From Kiritimatiellaeota bacterium B1221 (GTDB lineage Bacteria > Verrucomicrobiota > Kiritimatiellia > SS1-B-03-39 > UBA6053): a DNA stretch of 64,000 bases. Of the stretch, positions 1 to 8,275 are shown piece by piece. The position numbers and the translations under genes are program-made. Each line of letters begins with the position of its first letter. Position 1 is the stretch's first letter. The stretch is taken from positions 16,269 to 80,268 of the forward strand of contig JARHXX010000014.1 in the NCBI GenBank assembly GCA_029269125.1, read 5' to 3'. Under the pieces are notes generated by a model, which worked only from the letters and a program-made list of their open reading frames with translations, was not told the DNA's origin and ran no database searches.

Positions 1-192
1 ACTTTGTCCTCCGAACGCAGGAAAGCCATGAATCCCTGCGGGAGCCTTGTCAGCAAATCCTTCCCCCGGGGCCGTTCGGGCATAAAAAACCTTCCTCCCC
101 GCATCCATCTGATGACAGGAACCCAAGCACAGAAAGCGCTTCGAAAACACCCCAAACGGGTGCCTCTTGCATAAAATTTGATTTTCAGATTT

Positions 193-223
193 TATCTAAT
201 TGACCTGTCCACCTAATTAGATA
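193..223. promoter_or_regulatory. Perfect 9-bp inverted repeat upstream of the ABC importer operon
   Basis: TATCTAATT at 193-201 and AATTAGATA at 215-223 are exact inverted copies separated by 13 bases, so the half-site centres lie 22 bp (about two helical turns) apart. The element lies immediately before the first gene of the importer operon and no T-run follows, so a dimeric repressor or activator site is more likely than a terminator. The rest of 1-192 shows no convincing gene. The regulator is not identifiable from the window. Confidence 0.5.
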
Positions 224-228
224 GACCC

Positions 229-3200
229 TTGATCACTCGTTTAATCAGATTAGATCCCGTGAAAAAAACTATCCTAAAGCTTTTCCTCCGCCTTACCCTC
301 GTCCTTGCCGGACTTTTAATGCTTTTGTTGCTGTGCCAACTCCTCTTGGAGAGAGATGAAGCCCTCGACTCCAGTCTCATGGATCAGGCTCCGACCACCC
401 GGGTCACGGTCGAGGATGTGATTGCGGCCGATATCAAAATGCCGGTCCGCAGTCGGGTCTCTCTTCCTCAATGGTCTTACAGACAGGCGTTCCCCGAAGC
501 AACCGATGAACCGGAAATTGAGATCTCCTCCTTCCAACAAGCGCCCATGCTTGAGGATCTGGATTCCATGCCGGAAGCTTGGCGCCCCTTCTTTCCGGAG
601 AGTTTACCTCCGGTCGAAGAACGGCTCCCCCGCAATCCGGCAGTGGTTGAGGGTCCCGACGGAACGGGTGAATATGGAGGCATCTGGCGCCGGGCCACCA
701 CCATGACCGGAGATATCACCTCCAAAATCGGCTATGAATCCTTTATCCGCTTCGACCCCAAAGGCCGGATCCAACCCGGACTCGCCTACAAATGGGACGT
801 CAGCGAAGACAAACGGGTATACACCTTCTACCTGCGCAAAGGACATAAATGGTCGGATGGAGCCCCCTTCACTTCCCATGATATCCTTTGGGTTTGCAAT
901 CACCTCATTGGCTCCCCCCGCTGGCCCAGCACCCCTAACTGGATGCAGGGAACCGACGGAAGCCTCGCGCTGTACGTAAAAGATTCCGAAAATTGGCAGG
1001 CCGTTGCCATCCGCATTCTGGAACAGAACAAATCCGATACCCCCTCCCCCGGAAAACAATTGATAAAAAACGGAAACCCCGGGCTCCTGAAACAGCTCGA
1101 AATCATGGCGAAGACGCCGGAGACCGCCGATGCGAAAAGGCTGCTGTCCGGTCTGCAGGAAGCAATCAACCAGCCGGAATTCATAGACCTTTCCGCGTGG
1201 CAAAACGTTGACCTGGAAGCGGAACTCAACCAACTCCGCGAACAGGGCGTGTCCCAACTCACCGAAACCGGGTTCAAACGGCTGGAGCTTCTCCTGCAGC
1301 GGGAGTCCCTGCTCCAGCAGTTGCAGACAGAAGGAATCGGTGCTCTCAACGATGCCAATCGTAAAAAATTGGGAATGTGGTTGTTCCGCGCAGCCTACGC
1401 CGACCTGGTGCATCCTGCAGTGCAAACCCGGGTGAAAATCGAAGCCGTTCCGGATGAGGAAGGAGACGACAGTCATATCATCCGCTTCACTTTCGAATCC
1501 CCCAATTCCATTTTCCTGGAGAAAACCGGAACCTTTATGTTTTACCGCGGGCTTTTCGCCACCCCCAAACACAAAGACCAACTCATGCATCCCATGGGCT
1601 CGGATCAACTCGAAATCACCGATTTCATTGACTGGCCAAATTTTGCGCAAGCGCTTCAGACCGCCGGCAGCGAAAACCCCATTGCCGCCAAAGTTTGGGC
1701 GAAACTCGCCCCCAAAGCCAAAACCCTGCTCAGCAAGAATGCCGCCTCCCTCAACGAGGCGCAGCAAAATCAAATCAAAGACACACTGAATGCGCTGTTA
1801 ACCCAACCGGATCTGTTTTCCCCCGAAGACTGGGCCCCTTTGGATCTGCAATCCGAAATGGCCGCCCTGCAGGAAAGCCCCTACGATCTCTTATATAAAA
1901 ATTGGGATCAAAAAACCCGGTACCGGGAATTGCTGATCCGCGAAGATCTGCTCCGGCGGGTGGCGCAATCGGGAGTGGAAAGTCTGGACGGAAACGACCG
2001 CTACCGCCTGTTTCAGTCCATTTTCAGGGAATCCCTGCAAACCGGAAACGGCAGTCAGGCCCCCCTCGCCCGCAACCGCACGGAAGGGTTGAATTATACC
2101 GCCGTCAATCACCCCCTGAAATATTCCAGTTGGGTGGTCCGTGCAAACAAGCATAATAAATTTGATCCGGTCTTTAACCCTGCGCCCCCCACCTTGTACG
2201 CCTGGCGCAATATTTCCAAAGGGGAGGACCGCACCAAAATCGCGGTCAGAAACCCCTACTATTACCGTGTGGATCCTGAAGGCAATCAGCTCCCTTATTT
2301 GGATGCCGTGGAAACCCAATCCGAAAGCGATTCACAGGTACGCCTCCTCAAACTGCGAAGCGGCAATGTCGATTTCCAAGTCCGCCAAATTGAATTCCAG
2401 GACTTTACCGTCCTCAAACAAAATGAGAAAATCGGAGGTTATGAAATCCGTCTCTGGCCTCAGGACTTCTGCGGACAGGTAACCTTTGTTCCGATTCAGG
2501 CCAATCAGGACGAAATGGTTCGCAAGCTCAATAATGACCCGCGCTACCGTCACGCCCTCTCCATGGGACTTAACCGTCAGCAAATTATCGATGTGATTTA
2601 CAACGGCATCGGCAAACCCGCCCAAGCATCCGTGCCCAAAGGCTCCCCCTACTACAGTGAACGCCATCATAACATGTCCGTGGAATACAATCCCGATGAG
2701 GCCAACCGTCTGCTCGACGAAATGGGTCTGGATAAACGGGGGCCCGACGGCACCCGCCTGCTCTGGAACGGGAAACCCTTTATCTTGTCGGTAAACACCG
2801 TGGATTCACAACCGCTGGCTCTCATTCAGATGGCCTGCCAAAACTGGCGGGCCCTCGGGATCAATGCCCAAATGAAAGTTCAGGCAAATTCCAGCATCTC
2901 CCGGCTGACCACCATCGGATTAATCGATATGGTGGTACACGTTGAAGGAGGCAATTACTTTGGTCCCCTGGCACCGGGCATCTATGCCCCCACCCACCCC
3001 GCCGAGTGCAAACAGTGGGGGCGCTGGGTCACCAACCTCACCAGCGCCTCCGGTTCCGGGATCTGGCAGCCCCCGGAACGGGTCCGCCGCGCTGCGGATA
3101 TGTGGGAAGAACTTTTGCGGGCCGGCACCGAAGAGGAAAAACATGCGGCATGGCAACGGCTTTCCGATGAAGCCGCAGATCAACTTTCGGTCATCGGGAT

Positions 3201-3342
3201 TACCAGCCCCCCCGGAAAACTGGTTTATGTCCGCGATGGATTTATGAATGTTCCTGAAATTGCCCTGGCAGGATGGATTGCCCACGAACCCGGAAACAGC
3301 TGCCCCGAAGTGTTCTGGAAGAAAAAGGAGGCACGCCCATGA
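229..3342 (+). CDS. ABC importer solute-binding protein, family 5 (peptide type), with duplicated insert
   Basis: Extracytoplasmic receptor expected to deliver a peptide-like solute to the permeases that follow. A hydrophobic segment at residues 17-40 is a signal peptide or membrane anchor. Family 5 core sequence is visible around 145-250 (GGIWRR, PGLAYKWD, GHKWSDG) and from about 625 to the end (RHALSMGLNRQQI). At 1037 residues it is nearly twice the usual 500-600. The excess is two helical inserts, about 251-395 and 468-612, which align with each other (QP, W, DL, LLxRExLL, NR..L motifs in the same order and spacing). The frame opens with TTG at 229; GTG at 259 gives a more typical signal peptide (MKKTILKLF), and neither has a Shine-Dalgarno sequence. 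The stop overlaps the next start. Substrate unknown; oligopeptide or a microcin-C/opine-like compound are both possible. Confidence 0.88.
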   Translation: MITRLIRLDPVKKTILKLFLRLTLVLAGLLMLLLLCQLLLERDEALDSSLMDQAPTTRVTVEDVIAADIKMPVRSRVSLPQWSYRQAFPEATDEPEIEISSFQQAPMLEDLDSMPEAWRPFFPESLPPVEERLPRNPAVVEGPDGTGEYGGIWRRATTMTGDITSKIGYESFIRFDPKGRIQPGLAYKWDVSEDKRVYTFYLRKGHKWSDGAPFTSHDILWVCNHLIGSPRWPSTPNWMQGTDGSLALYVKDSENWQAVAIRILEQNKSDTPSPGKQLIKNGNPGLLKQLEIMAKTPETADAKRLLSGLQEAINQPEFIDLSAWQNVDLEAELNQLREQGVSQLTETGFKRLELLLQRESLLQQLQTEGIGALNDANRKKLGMWLFRAAYADLVHPAVQTRVKIEAVPDEEGDDSHIIRFTFESPNSIFLEKTGTFMFYRGLFATPKHKDQLMHPMGSDQLEITDFIDWPNFAQALQTAGSENPIAAKVWAKLAPKAKTLLSKNAASLNEAQQNQIKDTLNALLTQPDLFSPEDWAPLDLQSEMAALQESPYDLLYKNWDQKTRYRELLIREDLLRRVAQSGVESLDGNDRYRLFQSIFRESLQTGNGSQAPLARNRTEGLNYTAVNHPLKYSSWVVRANKHNKFDPVFNPAPPTLYAWRNISKGEDRTKIAVRNPYYYRVDPEGNQLPYLDAVETQSESDSQVRLLKLRSGNVDFQVRQIEFQDFTVLKQNEKIGGYEIRLWPQDFCGQVTFVPIQANQDEMVRKLNNDPRYRHALSMGLNRQQIIDVIYNGIGKPAQASVPKGSPYYSERHHNMSVEYNPDEANRLLDEMGLDKRGPDGTRLLWNGKPFILSVNTVDSQPLALIQMACQNWRALGINAQMKVQANSSISRLTTIGLIDMVVHVEGGNYFGPLAPGIYAPTHPAECKQWGRWVTNLTSASGSGIWQPPERVRRAADMWEELLRAGTEEEKHAAWQRLSDEAADQLSVIGITSPPGKLVYVRDGFMNVPEIALAGWIAHEPGNSCPEVFWKKKEARP

Positions 3343-4331
3343 TGATTCGATACATCCTTCAGCGCATCATGATTGCGATTCCCACTTTACTGGTCATCTC
3401 CTTCGTGGTCTTTTTCCTTATTCAACTGCCACCGGGAAGCTTTCTGGATGCCAAGATCGCCGCCATGGAACTGGAAGGCGGGGTGGATATGGCCGAAATC
3501 GAAACCCTCAAAAACACTTATCATTTCGACCGCCCTATGATCGTGCAATACTACTATTGGATCACCGGGTTCGTAACCGGAGATATGGGAAAAAGTTTTG
3601 AAACCGACGTCGAAGTGACCCGCACCCTCGCCGAACTGGTCCCGGTCACCGCCGCCATCAGTCTCTTTACCATTCTGTTCACCTGGTCGCTGGCCATCCC
3701 CTTCGGGATCATCGCCGCCGTAAAACGAAACTCGCCGCTTGATTATTCGTTAACCTTTATCGGCCTCACCGCCATGGCCACCCCGGCCTTTATCATCGCA
3801 CTGATTTTCCAAGTGGTGATGCAGTCCCTGTGGCCGCAGTTCGACCCCACCGGCCTCATCTCACGCGAATACGTCAATGTCCCCTGGTCCATGGCCAAAT
3901 TTGCGGACCTGCTGAAACATCTCTGGGTCCCGGTCTTTATTCTGGGGGTCGGCGGCACCGCCGGCATGATCCGGATCCTCCGGGCCAACGTGATTGACGA
4001 ACTGAAAAAACAGTACGTCCTCTGCGCCCGGGCCCGCGGTATGCATCCGGTCAAAGTCATTCTGAAATATCCGGTGCGGGTCGCCATCAATCCCCTGGTC
4101 TCGGGGATCGGCAGTATCCTGCCCTCCATTATTTCCGGGTCCATGATCATCTCAATTGTGCTCGGACTCCCCACGCTGGGCCCCCGGGTTCTGCAGGCAC
4201 TCATGAATCAGGACACCTATCTCGCGGCAAGCTGCGTATTTATCCAGTGCGTGTTGGCCGTAGTGGGGATCCTCCTCTCCGATCTGCTGTTAGCCGTCGT
4301 GGATCCACGAATCAAATTTGGAGGAAAATAA
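3339..4331 (+). CDS. ABC importer permease, DppB/OppB type
   Basis: First membrane subunit of the importer, 330 residues, with about six transmembrane helices starting with the standard N-terminal anchor (YILQRIMIAIPTLLVISFVV). The cytoplasmic ATPase-contact loop is present near residues 225-245 (ANVIDELKKQYVLCARARGM, the EAA-like motif). I place the start at the ATG at 3339 because AAGGAGG lies 8 bases upstream and the ATG overlaps the upstream TGA (ATGA coupling); the frame is open further upstream but that would intrude into the binding-protein gene. It is expected to pair with the DppC-type subunit at 4333. Confidence 0.93.
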   Translation: MMIRYILQRIMIAIPTLLVISFVVFFLIQLPPGSFLDAKIAAMELEGGVDMAEIETLKNTYHFDRPMIVQYYYWITGFVTGDMGKSFETDVEVTRTLAELVPVTAAISLFTILFTWSLAIPFGIIAAVKRNSPLDYSLTFIGLTAMATPAFIIALIFQVVMQSLWPQFDPTGLISREYVNVPWSMAKFADLLKHLWVPVFILGVGGTAGMIRILRANVIDELKKQYVLCARARGMHPVKVILKYPVRVAINPLVSGIGSILPSIISGSMIISIVLGLPTLGPRVLQALMNQDTYLAASCVFIQCVLAVVGILLSDLLLAVVDPRIKFGGK

Positions 4332-4332
4332 G

Positions 4333-5481
4333 ATGACGGAACCATCCATTCCCGCTGAGGATTCCCCAATCGAAGAAACAGGCAAAACCGAAGCCGGCGT
4401 TTACGAAGCCAATCAGTTTAAACTGATGATGCGCCGCTTCAAAAAGCACCGGGCCGCCTACTGGTGCGGGCACATCGTGCTCCTGCTCTACATCATTTGT
4501 CTGTCCTGTAACTTTATCGCCCCCTACGATCCCTCCGAAATTCACGAGGACTGGGTCAGCACCCCGCCCCAGGCCCTGCACTTCGGGAAAGTGGAAGGAT
4601 ACACCCTGCCCCGCCTGTACCTGCATCCCTACGATCTGCAGGTCCATCCCGTGACCCTGCGCAGAGTCTACAAAGTCGATCACGAAACCCGCGTGCCTCT
4701 GCGCTTTTTTGTGAAAGGCCGCGAATGGAAATGGCTGGGCATCATCCCCACCACCCGTCACCTGTTTGGCGTGGATGAGGAAGCCGGCGAAACCTGCTTT
4801 CTCCTCGGTACCGGCGGACTGGGTCAGGATGGATTCAGCCGCATCCTTTATGGCGGGCGCATCTCCCTCCTGCTCGGATTGACCGGCGTCTCCATCACCT
4901 TCCTCTTGGGCATCATGCTCGGCGGGGTCTCCGGGTACTACGGCGGCATCCTCGACCTGGGCATTCAGCGGATCGTGGAAGTTCTCCAGTCCGTCCCCAA
5001 AATTCCTATTTGGCTCGCCATGGCGGCCGCCATTCCCAAAAGCTGGACCTCTTTACAGGTCTATTTCGCCATGACCCTGATTCTGGCCTGTATCGGCTGG
5101 ACCGGACTTTGCCGGGTGGTCCGCGGTAAAATGCTCTCCCTGCGAGAAGAGGATTACGCCCGGGCCGCCTCCCTGGCCGGGGCCACCGAATCCCGGATCA
5201 TTTTCGTGCATCTGGTGCCGAACTTTATGAGTCATATCGTGGCCAGTCTCAGTCTGGCCGTACCCGGCATGATTTTAGCGGAGACCTCCCTGAGCTTTTT
5301 GGGATTAGGTTTACGCCCCCCCATCGTGAGCTGGGGCGTCCTCCTCCAGGAAGCCACCGTGGATTCCATTGTGAATCAACCCTGGCTGCTTCTTCCCGCG
5401 CTGGCGGTGATTCTCACCGTACTTTCCATGAACTTTATGGGTGACGGCCTCCGCGATGCGGCTGACCCCTACGCAGATTAA
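4333..5481 (+). CDS. ABC importer permease, DppC/OppC type
   Basis: Second membrane subunit, 382 residues. A cytoplasmic N-terminus precedes one helix near residues 45-65, then a long soluble loop of about 100 residues, then the five-helix permease core with the EAA loop (REEDYARAASLAGATESRIIF, about residues 275-295) and the typical C-terminal LSFLGLG...SWG sequence. The ATG at 4333 has GGAGGAAA just upstream (4320-4327) and begins directly after the preceding stop, so it is preferred over an in-frame ATG at 4318 inside the upstream gene. The extended extracytoplasmic loop is typical of OppC/YejE-like subunits. Confidence 0.92.
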   Translation: MTEPSIPAEDSPIEETGKTEAGVYEANQFKLMMRRFKKHRAAYWCGHIVLLLYIICLSCNFIAPYDPSEIHEDWVSTPPQALHFGKVEGYTLPRLYLHPYDLQVHPVTLRRVYKVDHETRVPLRFFVKGREWKWLGIIPTTRHLFGVDEEAGETCFLLGTGGLGQDGFSRILYGGRISLLLGLTGVSITFLLGIMLGGVSGYYGGILDLGIQRIVEVLQSVPKIPIWLAMAAAIPKSWTSLQVYFAMTLILACIGWTGLCRVVRGKMLSLREEDYARAASLAGATESRIIFVHLVPNFMSHIVASLSLAVPGMILAETSLSFLGLGLRPPIVSWGVLLQEATVDSIVNQPWLLLPALAVILTVLSMNFMGDGLRDAADPYAD

Positions 5482-5496
5482 TTTGGCGGATCGATT

Positions 5497-6522
5497 ATGT
5501 CTAAAGAACCAATTCTGAAACTCGAAAACGTTCACGTCAAATATGATACCGACGACGGAGCGGTACATGCCGTGCGTGGCGTAACCTACGACGTCTATGA
5601 AGACGAAACCCTCGCCATTGTGGGCGAGAGTGGCTGCGGCAAAAGCCAAAGCAGTTATGCCGCCATGGGATTGATCCAGCCTCCGGGCCGCGTGTCCGAT
5701 GGTAAAATCTGGTTCCGCAATAAAGACGGCGGCGAAGCGGTCAATCTGCTGGATCACCACAAGGACAGCAAAAAGATGCGCAGCATCCGCGGCGGCCCCC
5801 TCGCCATGATCTTTCAGGAACCCATGACCGCCCTCAGTCCGGTGCACCGCATCGGGCAACATCTGGATGAAGTACTCAAACTGCACACCGACCTGAATAA
5901 AAAACAGCGCTTCGACCGCTCCTGCGAACTGCTCACCCAGGTGGGGATTCCGGATGCCGCCAAACGCTACACCCAATACAGTTTCGAGTTTTCCGGAGGC
6001 ATGCGTCAGCGCATCATGATTGCCATTGCCCTCGCCTGCAATCCGCGGCTGCTCATTGCCGACGAGCCCACCACCGGTTTGGATGTCACCATTCAGAACC
6101 AAATTCTGGAACTCATGGCCTCCCTGCAGGAAAAGCATCATATGGGCGTGGTACTCATCACCCATGATTTGGCCGTGGTCGCCGAAAATGCGGACCGGGT
6201 CGCGGTGATGTATTTGGGCCGCATCGTCGAAACCACCGACGTGCATACCCTGTTCGAAGATCCCAAGCATCCCTACACCGTCTCTCTGCTTAAATCCGTG
6301 GTAGGATCTCCCCTCACCGGCGAAGGACGCCTGCAGGCCATTCGCGGAACCGTTCCCGGTCCTTTGGATGTGGTCCCCGGCTGCCCCTTCCATCCGCGCT
6401 GCGACGAGTACATGCCGGGCATTTGCGATCAGGAACTCCCCACGCTGGAAGCGGTCAACGAAAAGACCTGTGCGGCCTGCTTTCTTTATCAGAACCGGAA
6501 AAAAAAGGAGGCCTCCTCATGA
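5497..6522 (+). CDS. ABC importer ATPase, DppD/OppD type
   Basis: Cytoplasmic ATPase, 341 residues, that powers the importer. Walker A is GESGCGKS at 43-50, the Q-loop is FQEPMTALSP, the signature is FSGGMRQR, Walker B is LLIADEPT and the switch histidine is in LITHDLAVV. The C-terminal oligopeptide-transporter extension carries the Cys-rich block CPFHPRCDEY...C...C, which in this family binds an iron-sulphur cluster or metal. Walker A is followed by Q where most relatives have S or T, a small departure. It starts 15 bases after the permease stop and its own stop overlaps the next start. Confidence 0.94.
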   Translation: MSKEPILKLENVHVKYDTDDGAVHAVRGVTYDVYEDETLAIVGESGCGKSQSSYAAMGLIQPPGRVSDGKIWFRNKDGGEAVNLLDHHKDSKKMRSIRGGPLAMIFQEPMTALSPVHRIGQHLDEVLKLHTDLNKKQRFDRSCELLTQVGIPDAAKRYTQYSFEFSGGMRQRIMIAIALACNPRLLIADEPTTGLDVTIQNQILELMASLQEKHHMGVVLITHDLAVVAENADRVAVMYLGRIVETTDVHTLFEDPKHPYTVSLLKSVVGSPLTGEGRLQAIRGTVPGPLDVVPGCPFHPRCDEYMPGICDQELPTLEAVNEKTCAACFLYQNRKKKEASS

Positions 6523-7532
6523 AGCCCCTACTCCATGTACAAAACCTGAAAGTCTGGTTCCCCAAGGAACATAACTTCTTCGGCAAACCCATTTCCTTTG
6601 TCAAAGCGGTCGACGACGTTTGCTTCACCTTGAAGCAGGGCGAAACCCTCGGCATCGTGGGCGAAAGCGGATCCGGAAAATCCACCACCGCGTATGCCTC
6701 GCTGCGGGCTCTCACCCCCACCGCCGGTAAAATTCTGCTCAGCCCGGACGGGAAAGCAGAATACGATCTGGCGAAAATGAATCCCAACGAACTCCGCCCT
6801 TTGCGCCGCCACATGCAAATGGTCTTCCAGGACCCCTTCTCCTCCCTGAATCCGAGAATGACCGTGCAACAGCTGATCGCCGAACCTTTGGTGGTCAACA
6901 AAATCGGCACCCCCAAGGAACGGACCGAAAAAGTCAAAGAACTCCTCAGCGAAGTGGGACTCAACCAAAACTTTCTCACCCGCTACCCGCATGCCTTCTC
7001 CGGCGGACAGCGTCAGCGCATCGTGATCGCCCGCGCTCTCGCCCTCAATCCCAAGTTCATCGTATGCGATGAAGCGGTGTCCGCGCTCGATGTATCCGTA
7101 CAGGCCCAGATCCTCAACCTGATGATGGATCTCAAAGAGCGCTTTAACCTCTCCTATCTGTTTATCGCCCATGATTTGGAAGTGGTGCGGCACATCGCCG
7201 ACCGGGTGGCGGTGATGTATGCCGGACGGCTGGTAGAAGCCGGAGACACCAAACAGGTTTTTGAAAATCCCATGCACCCCTACACGGAATCGCTCCTTCG
7301 CGCCTCCCCGCGGGCCGATCCCAACCGCAAACGCCAACGCAGCCCGCTGCGCGGCGAAGTACCGGATCCCTCCAACCTTCCCTCCGGCTGTGTGTTCCAT
7401 CCCCGTTGCCCCAAATGCTTCGCGGCCTGCGACAAACAGATTCCGGTGGAAACCCACAAGGACGGTTGTATTGTCCGCTGCCTGCTCCACGAAAAAGTGG
7501 GCAAAAATCAGGCCCGCGCCAGCGTAAACTAA
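6519..7532 (+). CDS. ABC importer ATPase, DppF/OppF type
   Basis: Second ATPase of the heterodimer, 337 residues. Motifs in order: GESGSGKST, Q-loop FQDPFSSLNPRMT, signature FSGGQRQR, Walker B FIVCDEAVSALD, switch FIAHDLEVV, then the Cys-containing C-terminal block CVFHPRCPKC. The ATG at 6519 overlaps the previous TGA (ATGA) and is preceded by AAAGGAGG, so an extension into the upstream gene is not used. This is the last gene of the operon; about 200 bases without a gene follow. I see no strong terminator there. Confidence 0.94.
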   Translation: MKPLLHVQNLKVWFPKEHNFFGKPISFVKAVDDVCFTLKQGETLGIVGESGSGKSTTAYASLRALTPTAGKILLSPDGKAEYDLAKMNPNELRPLRRHMQMVFQDPFSSLNPRMTVQQLIAEPLVVNKIGTPKERTEKVKELLSEVGLNQNFLTRYPHAFSGGQRQRIVIARALALNPKFIVCDEAVSALDVSVQAQILNLMMDLKERFNLSYLFIAHDLEVVRHIADRVAVMYAGRLVEAGDTKQVFENPMHPYTESLLRASPRADPNRKRQRSPLRGEVPDPSNLPSGCVFHPRCPKCFAACDKQIPVETHKDGCIVRCLLHEKVGKNQARASVN

Positions 7533-7733
7533 ACTTCCTTTTTGAAACGGAAACCCTCCACGGATTTCAGCCTCAATCCGCAGGCGATTTCCCCGGTTCA
7601 AAACTCATCAGCCTTTCAGATTGAAACCCTGAAAAAAAGCCTGTAGCGGGCAGATTCTCCACAAGGCTTTTCCGTAGGATCACGGCCGAAGATCGTGAGC
7701 GGTGAATGCAGTGGAACCTGGGACCTTACGACC

Positions 7734-8147
7734 ATGAAGTGGATAAAGATGTTTGCTGCAGTTTCGATTTTTTCTTTGCTGACCTGCCTAAGCACCGGTT
7801 GCGATGACGGCGGTGGAGGGGGCGGAGGAAATGCGGCCGTGGCTGCCGATAATGCGTTTGTGGGGACCTGGCTGATTCAAAAAGAGGACACCACCAGTTA
7901 CTGGGTGTTTAATTCCGATGGCACCTTCAGTAAATACCGGGCGGGCGCCCCCCTGGGAGAATCTTTACATTTCAACGGCATCTACACGATAACCAATGGA
8001 ACCCTCACCGGAGACTTCCTGAATCCGGGGGTCGGCACCGGAGAAATCATAGCCACCATTAATGAAAATGAAGTCATGCAGATGCAGTTCATTGAACACT
8101 GGCATACGCCCTACAAAGAAGTCGCCTGCATAGGGTTCAAACAATAA
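7734..8147 (+). CDS. Small secreted lipoprotein, lipocalin-like
   Basis: 137 residues. A signal peptide of about 22 residues ends in the lipobox LSTGC, so the protein should be lipidated and exported. A run of seven glycines follows the mature N-terminus as a flexible linker, then a compact domain of about 95 residues with the pattern VGTWLI...YWVFNSDGTFSKY...G.Y.I.NGTL.G, which is how lipocalin-like (META/DUF-type) beta-barrel proteins begin. The ATG at 7734 is chosen over an upstream in-frame start at 7695 because it begins the signal peptide directly. No function can be assigned; it stands alone between the importer operon and the large membrane protein. Confidence 0.7.
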   Translation: MKWIKMFAAVSIFSLLTCLSTGCDDGGGGGGGNAAVAADNAFVGTWLIQKEDTTSYWVFNSDGTFSKYRAGAPLGESLHFNGIYTITNGTLTGDFLNPGVGTGEIIATINENEVMQMQFIEHWHTPYKEVACIGFKQ

Positions 8148-8275
8148 AAGCCCTCCGGAAGGCCCTCCTTCAAACCGAAACCAGCGGAAGTGGCGTGGAG
8201 CGCGCACCATCCCTCCGCCGGAAAGTTCATTTTCCCTTTCTCGACAAAATGAACCGAAACAATTAGAGCTTCGGC

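Noticed and set aside
604..1773. Open frame of 389 codons on the minus strand inside the binding-protein gene
   Set aside because: Opposes a well-supported family 5 binding protein; composition is Gly/Phe-rich as expected of an antisense shadow.
5311..7601. Two long minus-strand frames (5311-6393 and 6528-7601) opposite the ATPases
   Set aside because: Both are mirror images of strongly conserved ABC ATPases and lack any domain or start signal of their own.
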